Positions 56,561-64,000 of a stretch of 64,000 nt of DNA are shown in pieces (positions within the stretch are counted from its first letter, which is position 1; the number at the start of each line of letters is the position of its first letter). Location of the stretch: the NCBI RefSeq assembly GCF_004320535.1, contig NZ_SIHY01000002.1, positions 248,001 through 312,000 on the forward strand. The letters are read 5' to 3'. The translations under genes and the position numbers were made by a program. A model generated the notes under the pieces. It did not search any database, was not told the DNA's origin, and was given only the letters and a program-made list of their open reading frames with translations. Source of the stretch: Arthrobacter sp. S41 (GTDB lineage: Bacteria > Actinomycetota > Actinomycetes > Actinomycetales > Micrococcaceae).

Positions 56561-56818
56561 GTGTACTCGAACGGCAAGAACACTGCCCATTCAGGTGAAG
56601 GCCGCCTTGTCGGCAACATTGTTAGTTTTGTGATCTTCTTCGTGATGTTCTCAGCTGGCATTTACACCCTGGGCTTCTGGGAACTGGACAATGCGTGGTT
56701 GCCAACTCTTCTGGGCTTCGCCCTGATGTTCTTGGCTTTTGCTATTCCAATGCACCTGATGAGCCACTCCGAAAAGGCTGAAGCTCGCATCGCTGCAAGC
56801 GCTGCTCACCAGCAGTAA
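56561..56818 (+). CDS. Small membrane protein of unknown function (85 aa)
   Basis: Start is GTG 56561 with AAGGAGAAAAA eight bases before it. Two hydrophobic segments (NIVSFVIFFVMFSAGIYTLGF and LPTLLGFALMFLAFAIP) are followed by a His/Ala-rich tail. It is 35 bp after deoC, probably in the same transcript. Similar small proteins occur in actinobacteria; no function known. Confidence 0.75.
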   Translation: MYSNGKNTAHSGEGRLVGNIVSFVIFFVMFSAGIYTLGFWELDNAWLPTLLGFALMFLAFAIPMHLMSHSEKAEARIAASAAHQQ

Positions 56819-56832
56819 TTCAGACTTTCGAT

Positions 56833-56868
56833 AGTTGGGCGGTCCTACGGGATCGCCCAACTTTTCTT
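56833..56868 (+). terminator. Terminator after the nucleoside operon
   Basis: AGTTGGGCGGTC (56833-56844) pairs with GATCGCCCAACT (56851-56862) with one G-U pair, loop CTACGG, then TTTCTTT. Ends the pnp-mutase-deoC unit. Confidence 0.88.
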
Positions 56869-56909
56869 TAAGCTGTAGTGAATCCAAAAGCCGGCCATAA
56901 ACTTGGGTT

Positions 56910-57404
56910 ATGGATAAGTCGTGGGATCAGCAGGTAGAAGATTATTGGAACGCTTCGGCGGCAAAGAGCGGCGAGCAGCTTCGTGCTGAACTTGATGAAC
57001 TGCTATCCGGCTTGGACCCCAATGATCCACGTGTCCTATTTGAAATTGCTTCCCTGCATGATTTTCTCGGTGAAGAGCAACTGGCAGTAGAGCCCTACAG
57101 CAAGGCACTGCAGGCTGGTCTACCGGGTCAAAAGCAGGATGAGGCTCGGATCCAACTAGCGAGCACATTGCGAAATCTTGGAGATTTTGACCAAGCAATT
57201 AGCCTGTTGGAACAGGTTTCCCCCGACTCCGACTTACACATCGACGCACAGGGGTTTCTCACGCTCGCCTTATCGGATGCCGGTCGACAGACCGAAGCCG
57301 TGCGAATTGCTGTGACTGCTCTGGCGCCAGCGAACAAACTCTACGCCAGAGCCTTATCCGCCTACGCCCAGGACCTTTCCGCCCCGGGCGTAGCGCAAAG
57401 CTAA
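56910..57404 (+). CDS. Tetratricopeptide-repeat-like protein
   Basis: 164 aa. Repeated helix pairs are seen (LFEIASLHDFLGEEQLAVEP, ARIQLASTLRNLGDFDQAIS, FLTLALSDAGRQTEAVRIAV), matching TPR consensus positions, so it is probably a protein-interaction or scaffolding protein. No signal peptide. Partner unknown. Convergent with mfd, 23 bp apart. Confidence 0.8.
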   Translation: MDKSWDQQVEDYWNASAAKSGEQLRAELDELLSGLDPNDPRVLFEIASLHDFLGEEQLAVEPYSKALQAGLPGQKQDEARIQLASTLRNLGDFDQAISLLEQVSPDSDLHIDAQGFLTLALSDAGRQTEAVRIAVTALAPANKLYARALSAYAQDLSAPGVAQS

Positions 57405-57427
57405 GCCCTTCTCCGTCTGGCCGGCGG

Positions 57428-60400
57428 TTATTTCGTAGCCGGTGCCGGGGTTGGTTCGAAGATCGCGTAGAGCAGCTTTTCGGCCCACTCCAAAATTTCT
57501 TCGTCCACTAGGTCGCGCCCGCCAATAGGTGAAGTTCTTGGCTTTGGAATGAAGATCGAGTTAAGCGCTGGCTTATTTGCTGCCCCTGGGTACAGGCGTT
57601 CCAGTCGGACTTGTCGTGACGCTGGTAGGTCTTCAATCTTGGCTGGTGACACCTTGATGTTGTTGCCAATCTGCTGAATGTCATTGAGCCCGACAGCCCG
57701 AGCACGGATGCGCAGTGCTGCTACCCGCATCAGGTTCTCGACCGGTTGCGGTAGCTTTCCGTAGCGGTCCACCAGTTCTTCACGCACCTCGGTCAGCGCC
57801 TCGTCGGTTTCCGCGGCGGCGATATTGCGGTAAGCCTCCAAGCGCAGACGTTCACCGGGAACATAGTCGTGCGGTAGGTGAGCGTTGACCGGCAGGTCGA
57901 TTTTCATCTCGGTGGCTTCTTCTTCACCCTCACCCTTGTAGTCGGCGACAGCCTCGCCCACGAGGCGCAGGTACAAATCAAAGCCAACCCCAGCAATATG
58001 TCCGGACTGCTCTCCACCAAGTAGATTGCCAGCTCCACGCAGCTCCAAGTCCTTCATCGCTAGTTGGTAGCCGGAACCCAACTCATTGTGCGCTGCTACC
58101 GCTTTGAGGCGTTCAAGAGCAATCTCGCCCAACGGCTTTTCTACATCCCACAGGAAGTAAGCGTAGGCACGCTCACGGCCACGACCGACTCGTCCACGAA
58201 GCTGGTGCAATTGGGAGAGACCATAGTTGTTGGCCCGGTCCACAATCAAAGTGTTGGCGTTGGAAATGTCCAAGCCGGTTTCAATAATGGTGGTGGAGAC
58301 CAGAACATCAAATTTCTTTTCCCAGAAGTCCTGGATGATCCGTTCCAGTCGTGACTCACTCATCTTGCCATGCGCCACTTCAATGCGCGCTTCAGGGGCC
58401 AGCTCGCGAAGTTCTGCTGCCACTCGCTCAATGGATGAAACTCGGTTGTGGACAAAGAAGACCTGCCCATCGCGCATGAGTTCACGCTTGATGGCTGCCG
58501 AAATCTGCTTGTCGCTTCGCGGGCCAACGTAGGTCAAGACCGGATGACGTTCTTCCGGTGGCGTGGCCAAAGTGGAGGTCTCACGGATTCCGGTGAGCGA
58601 CATTTCCAAGGTACGCGGAATTGGCGTGGCGCTCATTGCCAGCACATCCACGTTAGTGCGCAGCTTCTTAAGTTCTTCCTTGTGCTCAACACCAAAACGC
58701 TGTTCCTCATCGATGATGACAAGGCCAAGATTTTTGAACTGAACGTTTTTGGAGAGCAAACGGTGGGTACCGATGACGATATCAACACTGCCATCTTGCA
58801 GTCCGGCCATGATCTCCTTGGATTCCTTGGCCGTCTGGAAACGTGACAGTGTTTTCACTCGAACCGGGAATCCCGAATAGCGTTCGGTGAACGTCTGCTG
58901 ATGCTGGGAGGCAAGCAATGTGGTCGGTACCAGTACCGCAACCTGCTTTGAGTCTTGAACGGCCTTGAAGGCTGCACGGACAGCAATTTCGGTTTTGCCG
59001 AAGCCCACGTCACCAGAAATCAACCGATCCATCGGGATTTCCTTTTCCATATCCGACTTAACCTCATTGATTGCGGTTAGCTGGTCAGGAGTTTCGATGA
59101 AGGCAAAGGCCTCTTCGAGTTCATGTTGCCAAGGAGTGTCTTGGCCGAAGGCGTGCCCACGGCTGGCCATGCGTGCCGAATACAGCTTGATCAAATCGCC
59201 AGCGATCTCCTTGACCGCTTTGCGCGCTTTGGACTTGGTGCTGGCCCAGTCTGAGCCACCCATCTTGGACAGGGTGGGTGCTTCGCCGCCGACATATCGG
59301 GTAACCATGTGCAGCTGGTCTGTGGGAACGAATAGTCGGTCCCCCGGTGCGCCACGTTTGGAGGAGGCGTATTCAACGACCAAGTATTCTCGTTTGGCGT
59401 CTTTGCCTGAACCTGCAACTTTGCGAGCCATCAATTCAACAAATTTACCGATGCCGTGCTGCTCATGGACGATGAAGTCCCCTGCCTGCAGGCTGAGTGG
59501 ATCTACGGCATTGCGCTTGCGCTTTGCGGTGAGCTTGCGTCCCTTACGATTTGGGTACGCGCTTGAACGACCCAAAAGGTCGGCTTCGGTGAGTAGCCCA
59601 AACTTGAGCTCTTCAAAGACAAATCCACGCCCAGCGGTCGCTTGGGTGATTTCGATAAGTCCCGCGGTTGGCGCCTGGTCAAGGGTTTCAACTCGGTGGG
59701 CTGGAATGCTGAATTCAGCGAACAGCTCAGATAGCCGTTGCGCTGGACCAGGTCCGTCGGTGGCCACAACAAAACGCCACTGATCTTTAACTCGTGAAGC
59801 GATGAATTCCATCATCGCCTCAATGTCGCCTTGATAGCCGTGTGGTTCCCGCGCAGGGATGCGAATGGTTGACGCGCCGACTTCCAGCTCTTCATCCGCG
59901 CCCATGGCGGTCAGCGCCCACCAGGACACCTTCGCGGCCTTGGCGTGCTCAAGGGTTTCGGAAAGCGAGGCAAAATCGCCGCTAGCGAGCTTGCGCTCCG
60001 AGCTGGCGGTGTTCAAATCCAGTGGGGCTGTGGCGCCATCTGAGGCCGAAGCCCACGCGGCCGCAAGGAACTCCGCGTTAGTGGCATTCAGATCCTGTGC
60101 ACGGGCGCGCACTCGTTCTGGTTCCATGACCAGTGCAATCGAGGATTCCGGCAGGAGGGAAAGCAACGGAACCATGTGGTCCACCAGAAGGGGTGCCAGA
60201 GATTCCATACCCTCCACGGCGATGCCACCAGCAATTTTGGTGAGCATTTCTTCAGCGGCTGGGAAATGGTTTTTCAGGTTGGCAGCCCGGCTCATGACCT
60301 GTGGTGTGATCAACATTTCTCGGCACGGCGTGGCAATAATCTTTTGTGGGCCCTGGTCATCGGTGGAGCGCTGATCGGCGATGGCGAAGAAACGCATCGA

Positions 60401-61039
60401 ATCAATTTGGTCACCGAAAAAATCGATACGGACCGGATGGTCCAACGTTGGTGGGAAGACATCGATGATGCCACCACGTACGGCAAACTCGCCTCGGTGC
60501 GTGACCATGTCCACCCGAGCATAGGCAGCTGATGCGAGATCCTTGATGACCTGATCAAATCCAGGTTCGGCGTCTAGTTCCAAGGTCACCGGGCGCAGTT
60601 CACCTAGGCCAGCAACGAGTGGTTGCAGCACTGCTCGGATGGGTGCGATCACCACGTTGAGATTTTCGTCCCGGTTGTGTAGCCGGCGCAGTACTTCGAG
60701 GCGACGTCCCACCGTGTCGCTTCGAGGCGAAAGGCGTTCATGCGGCAAGGTCTCCCACGATGGGAATTCAGCAATCTGCTCTGTTGGAAGAAAGGCGTTC
60801 AGTGAGCTTGATACTTCTTCGGCTTCACGACCGGTGGCAGTGACAATCAGGGTCACTCCAGAATGTTTGCTCTCGCTCAGCGCCTGAGAAATCTGGGCGG
60901 CGAGGATCGCACGCATGCCTTGCGGGGCCGCGATCTCCAGCTCTTCACTCCGCGTCGAAAAGCTGTTCGCTGCACTTTGGTGGATGCGACGGAAGGATGG
61001 TTCCTCGCGCAGGAAGTCATGAAGTCCGCTCAGGCTCAT
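57428..61039 (-). CDS. mfd: Transcription-repair coupling factor
   Basis: 1203 aa, full length. Mfd removes stalled RNA polymerase and recruits UvrA. An N-terminal UvrB-like module (to about 350) is followed by the RNA polymerase interaction domain ([20 protein letters not shown], about 516), the helicase with [16 protein letters not shown] (Walker A, about 680) and DEEQRFG (about 778), and a C-terminal TRCF domain. It is large and well conserved, single copy. It has no operon partner on its strand. Confidence 0.97.
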   Translation of the reverse strand: MSLSGLHDFLREEPSFRRIHQSAANSFSTRSEELEIAAPQGMRAILAAQISQALSESKHSGVTLIVTATGREAEEVSSSLNAFLPTEQIAEFPSWETLPHERLSPRSDTVGRRLEVLRRLHNRDENLNVVIAPIRAVLQPLVAGLGELRPVTLELDAEPGFDQVIKDLASAAYARVDMVTHRGEFAVRGGIIDVFPPTLDHPVRIDFFGDQIDSMRFFAIADQRSTDDQGPQKIIATPCREMLITPQVMSRAANLKNHFPAAEEMLTKIAGGIAVEGMESLAPLLVDHMVPLLSLLPESSIALVMEPERVRARAQDLNATNAEFLAAAWASASDGATAPLDLNTASSERKLASGDFASLSETLEHAKAAKVSWWALTAMGADEELEVGASTIRIPAREPHGYQGDIEAMMEFIASRVKDQWRFVVATDGPGPAQRLSELFAEFSIPAHRVETLDQAPTAGLIEITQATAGRGFVFEELKFGLLTEADLLGRSSAYPNRKGRKLTAKRKRNAVDPLSLQAGDFIVHEQHGIGKFVELMARKVAGSGKDAKREYLVVEYASSKRGAPGDRLFVPTDQLHMVTRYVGGEAPTLSKMGGSDWASTKSKARKAVKEIAGDLIKLYSARMASRGHAFGQDTPWQHELEEAFAFIETPDQLTAINEVKSDMEKEIPMDRLISGDVGFGKTEIAVRAAFKAVQDSKQVAVLVPTTLLASQHQQTFTERYSGFPVRVKTLSRFQTAKESKEIMAGLQDGSVDIVIGTHRLLSKNVQFKNLGLVIIDEEQRFGVEHKEELKKLRTNVDVLAMSATPIPRTLEMSLTGIRETSTLATPPEERHPVLTYVGPRSDKQISAAIKRELMRDGQVFFVHNRVSSIERVAAELRELAPEARIEVAHGKMSESRLERIIQDFWEKKFDVLVSTTIIETGLDISNANTLIVDRANNYGLSQLHQLRGRVGRGRERAYAYFLWDVEKPLGEIALERLKAVAAHNELGSGYQLAMKDLELRGAGNLLGGEQSGHIAGVGFDLYLRLVGEAVADYKGEGEEEATEMKIDLPVNAHLPHDYVPGERLRLEAYRNIAAAETDEALTEVREELVDRYGKLPQPVENLMRVAALRIRARAVGLNDIQQIGNNIKVSPAKIEDLPASRQVRLERLYPGAANKPALNSIFIPKPRTSPIGGRDLVDEEILEWAEKLLYAIFEPTPAPATK

Positions 61040-61284
61040 GGGGGTTCGTATCCTCTCGTGCAGGCGCTTGAAGCCGTGTGCTCAGTTGTATTCCTGAACC
61101 AATTCGACACCACGAACACCGACCGCAAATGATATTCCGCGGTCGACTCAACGCCAATATGTTGTTTTAGGTGCAGTCCTAGCCTACCTAATACATCCCA
61201 GCGGATAGTGTTAATACTGTCCGTCCCCGGGCGTGCACTTTTTGTTGCCCGCCCAGCCAAATTTCCAGATTGGGATTAGCTTTC

Positions 61285-61779
61285 ATGGCATTGAACGCAA
61301 GTACTCAGATCGGCCATCCTGCACAGCAGGTCATCGCTACTTTAAGCGATCGCGGCTTCGCCGAGCATCTGACCAAGGTCGCCAACGGCACCCTGAACGA
61401 ATTCACCGTAGATGGCGATGTCGCAGGGGCCTTTACGCTAACGACAGTCCGTTCCGTGCCTACTGACCGGGTTCCTGACTTCGCTCGCAAGTTTGTTGGA
61501 GCCTCCATTGAAATCACTCAGGTAGAACAGTGGACCGCACCGGATGCCGGCGGAAGCCGTTCTGCAAGAGTGCGAATCACCATCGGCGGCGTTCCTGTGA
61601 CTGTCACTGGCACCGAGCAGCTCACCGGACAAGGCGAAACCTCGCAGCTAGCCGTTGATGCCAAAGTCTCTTCCTCGATTCCATTCATCGGCGGCAAGCT
61701 TGCTTCCGCCGCCGAACCCTACATTGGCAAGGCCCTGAACTTGCAGGCAGAACAGGTTAACGCTTGGCTCTCCAAGTAG
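61285..61779 (+). CDS. DUF2505 protein
   Basis: 164 aa, SRPBCC-like. It shows the features GHPAQQVIATLSDRGFAEHL, RSVPTDRVPDFARKFVGAS and the glycine-poor end SIPFIGGKLASAAEPYIGKA that mark DUF2505. Function not known; a lipid- or ligand-binding role is a guess. ATG 61285 is chosen over a TTG at 61270, though no ribosome site is clear. It is divergent from mfd by 245 bp. Confidence 0.8.
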   Translation: MALNASTQIGHPAQQVIATLSDRGFAEHLTKVANGTLNEFTVDGDVAGAFTLTTVRSVPTDRVPDFARKFVGASIEITQVEQWTAPDAGGSRSARVRITIGGVPVTVTGTEQLTGQGETSQLAVDAKVSSSIPFIGGKLASAAEPYIGKALNLQAEQVNAWLSK

Positions 61780-61812
61780 GCCAACGACTCAAAAGATCGC
61801 TCTGAGCGCATT

Positions 61813-61850
61813 CCCCGGATCTGCGAATTTCGCAATACATCCGGGGATTT
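61813..61850. terminator. Nested hairpin after the DUF2505 gene
   Basis: CCCCGGAT (61813-61820) pairs with ATCCGGGG (61839-61846) with an inner TGCGAA/TTCGCA stem, followed by ATTT. Confidence 0.75.
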
Positions 61851-61947
61851 GTGCTCTTGATCATCGATCGCGATAAGCTGGAATAAGGTGTGCCGGGAAG
61901 TCTGGTCGGCGAGAAATATTCATTTAACGAAGTAAGCGAGTTAACGC

Positions 61948-63300
61948 ATGAACCAAACTCCGTCTTCGGGTTCCGACAAGAGCCTGTTTTCCCGCCCAAG
62001 CTACAAAGAGTCCGTGCGCATCGGAGATATCCTGCGCAAAGAAACCGTCGGTGGCATGGTGCTTATCGCCGGAGCGTTGCTGGCACTAATCTGGGCCAAC
62101 ACTCCCCTACGCGAGTCCTACTTTGCACTGCGTGATTTCCACTTTGGCCCAACGCTGTTAGGTGTAGATCTAAATCTCTCCATCGGCCACTGGGCTGCGG
62201 ACGCGCTGCTTGCGGTGTTCTTCTTCCTCACCGGTTTGGAACTGAAAAAAGAATTTGTCATCGGTGACCTGCGTAACGTGAAGACTGCAGCTGTCCCTGT
62301 GGCTGCAGCATTCGGCGGTGTCCTCGTACCGGCGCTCATCTTTGTGGCCATTGCTTCGGGCTCTGGCGGTGGCCAAGAACTACTACGCGGTTGGGCCATT
62401 CCAACAGCCACTGACATTGCCTTTGCTGTCGCCGTGCTGGCCGTCATCGGTTCGGCACTTCCAGCCGCACTAAGAATCTTCCTGCTCACCTTGGCAGTGG
62501 TGGATGACCTAATCGCCATCGTCATCATTGCCTTTGTTTTCACTGATGAACTTAAGCTGGCCTATCTTGGGCTATCGCTGATCCCGATCATTCTTTTCAC
62601 TCTCTTGGCACGCTACTTCGGCAAGTTCTTTGCCAAGCATGCTTGGGCTGCCTGGGTGATCTTGTTGCCATTGGGCATCATCACCTGGATCTTCGTCTTT
62701 GGCTCCGGCATTCACGCCACCATCGCGGGCGTAGTCTTGGGCTTCTGTGTCCCAGTCAAGCGCACGGACGGTCGCGAAGGAATCGGGCTTGCTGAACAGT
62801 TTGAGCATCGCTTCCGCCCGTTGTCATCCGGTATCTGCATCCCAATTTTTGCGTTCTTTGCGGCCGGCGTGAGCGTAGTTTCATCCGATCCAGCCAGTGG
62901 CAACGTATTTACTGACCCTGTCTTCTGGGGCATTGTTCTGGGTCTTGTGTTGGGCAAGCCGATTGGCATCATGGGATCAACCTGGTTGCTGACCAAATTC
63001 ACCAAGGCTTCCTTGGACAAGGATGCTCAGTGGGGTGACTTGCTCGGGGTAACCCTGTTGGCAGGAATTGGCTTCACCGTCTCGCTGCTGGTTTCCGAGC
63101 TGTCCTTTGGTCTGGAATCTGCTCACTATGAGCATGCGAAGGTTGCCATCCTCAGCGGTTCGTTTATCGCAGCTATCCTCGGCGCCCTGTGGCTTGTCCC
63201 GCGCAATCGTCGCTACAAGGTGATCAATGAGCGTGAGACTCGGGACGCTAATGCTGATGGTGTGCCTGATGTGTATCAGCAAGATGGCGAAAATAACTAG
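61948..63300 (+). CDS. nhaA: Na+/H+ antiporter NhaA
   Basis: 450 aa, about 11 membrane segments, longer than the E. coli protein (388 aa) by its N- and C-terminal tails. It exchanges Na+ for H+. The conserved ion-binding Asp pair is in LAVVDDLIAIVIIAF and the TDIAFAVAVLAV unwound helix is present, along with FFLTGLELKKEFVIGDL. It is the last gene before a shared terminator with the suf genes. Confidence 0.96.
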   Translation: MNQTPSSGSDKSLFSRPSYKESVRIGDILRKETVGGMVLIAGALLALIWANTPLRESYFALRDFHFGPTLLGVDLNLSIGHWAADALLAVFFFLTGLELKKEFVIGDLRNVKTAAVPVAAAFGGVLVPALIFVAIASGSGGGQELLRGWAIPTATDIAFAVAVLAVIGSALPAALRIFLLTLAVVDDLIAIVIIAFVFTDELKLAYLGLSLIPIILFTLLARYFGKFFAKHAWAAWVILLPLGIITWIFVFGSGIHATIAGVVLGFCVPVKRTDGREGIGLAEQFEHRFRPLSSGICIPIFAFFAAGVSVVSSDPASGNVFTDPVFWGIVLGLVLGKPIGIMGSTWLLTKFTKASLDKDAQWGDLLGVTLLAGIGFTVSLLVSELSFGLESAHYEHAKVAILSGSFIAAILGALWLVPRNRRYKVINERETRDANADGVPDVYQQDGENN

Positions 63301-63330
63301 CGTGCAGAATTCGTAGCTAGTAGTTAAAAG

Positions 63331-63376
63331 ACTGTGGCGCTTGCCCTCCGGGATGGAGAGCAAGCGCCACAGTTCT
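63331..63376. terminator. Bidirectional terminator between nhaA and sufU
   Basis: ACTGTGGCGCTTGC (63331-63344) pairs exactly with GCAAGCGCCACAGT (63360-63373), with an inner CTCC/GGAG. It is followed by TCTTT. It serves the convergent pair. Confidence 0.85.
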
Positions 63377-63387
63377 TTGCGTGCTGG

Positions 63388-63840
63388 CTACTTATTAGCG
63401 CCAAACATGGCCGCTTCAGCAGCGACCCAAGCGAGCATCGCGCACTTGACGCGAGCAGGGAACTTGGAGACGCCCACGAAGGCGGCAGCGTCCTCTAGGA
63501 CCTCTTCATCTGGTTCAAAGGTTCCCTTGGAGCGCATCATCTCGCGGAAGATCTCCAGCTTGTCCAAGAACTCTTCCTTGGTCATCTCCGGGAGCATCTC
63601 GCTGAGTACTGAGGCCGAGGCCATGGAGATAGAACAGCCATCGCCTTCCCAGCTCATGGCTTCAAAATGGTCTTCATCGTTCAATTCCACGCGCACGCGG
63701 ATCTGGTCACCACAAATGGGGTTGTGCTGGTGTGATTCACCGTGCAGAAGCCCTTCGGTGGTCTCCACCAGTGGCGAGCCGAAGCGTCGCTTGGAGTGAT
63801 CCAGGATGACCTGTTGGTATAGCTGATCTAATTCGTTCAC
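63388..63840 (-). CDS. sufU: Fe-S cluster assembly sulfur-transfer protein SufU
   Basis: 150 aa. The Zn-binding and sulfur-acceptor residues are intact: Cys43-x-Asp45 (PICGDQIRV), Cys69 (EGDGCSISMASASVL) and Cys133 (VKCAMLAW). SufU takes persulfide from SufS and feeds the SufBCD scaffold. GTG 63840 directly follows the sufS stop (TAAGTG), so the two are co-translated. Confidence 0.96.
   Translation of the reverse strand: MNELDQLYQQVILDHSKRRFGSPLVETTEGLLHGESHQHNPICGDQIRVRVELNDEDHFEAMSWEGDGCSISMASASVLSEMLPEMTKEEFLDKLEIFREMMRSKGTFEPDEEVLEDAAAFVGVSKFPARVKCAMLAWVAAEAAMFGANK

Positions 63841-64000
<160 letters not shown>

Noticed and set aside
58965-59783. Plus-strand ORF of 272 codons inside mfd
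   Set aside because: Antisense shadow of mfd; Ser/Arg-rich, no family motif.

Overview
The window is chromosomal DNA of a high-GC Gram-positive bacterium, most likely a member of the Micrococcaceae close to Arthrobacter or Glutamicibacter. The evidence is a mycothiol-type (MDMPI-fold) enzyme, a split acyl-CoA carboxylase with a small epsilon subunit, a GatCAB amidotransferase, an Rv1264-like adenylate cyclase, a CG0192-like protein, many genes without a Shine-Dalgarno sequence (probably leaderless), and gene order resembling the birA/acc/lpdA/pnp/pmm region of mycobacteria. The genus is inferred; no rRNA or other marker lies in the window. I saw no tRNA, rRNA, CRISPR array, insertion sequence or prophage.

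Layout. 0-4 kb: a threonine-degradation operon (tdh-kbl) followed by a truncated LacI-type regulator gene, with a divergent LysR gene. 4-17.5 kb: an accessory region of small units, many with their own regulator. It holds MFS plus aldo-keto reductase with a divergent MarR; HAD phosphatase; an MDMPI/aminoglycoside-phosphotransferase-like pair; an orphan HutD; TetR plus a membrane protein divided by a 30-bp perfect palindrome; DinB-like and GNAT proteins; an isochorismatase-fold hydrolase divergent from a GlxA-type AraC regulator; a decayed GrpB-family pseudogene; and a lipoprotein. 17.6-24.2 kb: gatCAB, a CG0192-like protein, a lipoprotein class B penicillin-binding protein and a GNAT. 24.3-27.4 kb: a ROK regulator with nagB (amino-sugar use), then an SRPBCC protein and a PAP2-like membrane protein. 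27.4-33.3 kb: inositol-monophosphatase-like gene and ligA, then a coupled signalling set (PH-domain membrane protein, class III cyclase, PP2C phosphatase).

33.3-49 kb: the biotin/acyl-CoA carboxylase region (birA, accD, accE, maf, accA3). It is interrupted by a DUF885 peptidase, a VOC protein, a dicarboxylate symporter and a TetR-MMPL exporter unit whose last gene overlaps maf. The most interesting regulatory signal is a near-palindromic 17-bp element found once upstream of accD (with a weaker second copy) and once upstream of accA3, at loci about 12 kb apart, suggesting one regulator coordinates the carboxylase subunits. 49-57.4 kb: an NmrA-like oxidoreductase, an MHS-family transporter, an LpdA-type quinone reductase lacking the redox cysteines, and a nucleoside-salvage run (purine nucleoside phosphorylase, phosphopentomutase/phosphomannomutase-like, deoC). 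57.4-64 kb: mfd, a DUF2505 protein, nhaA, sufU and the 3' end of sufS.

Genes in the same pathway that work together: Tdh makes 2-amino-3-ketobutyrate for Kbl; BirA biotinylates AccA3, which partners AccD/AccE; PNP, the phosphosugar mutase and DeoC form a route from nucleosides to central metabolism; SufS passes sulfur to SufU. Strong hairpin terminators separate most transcription units, several of them placed to serve convergent genes.
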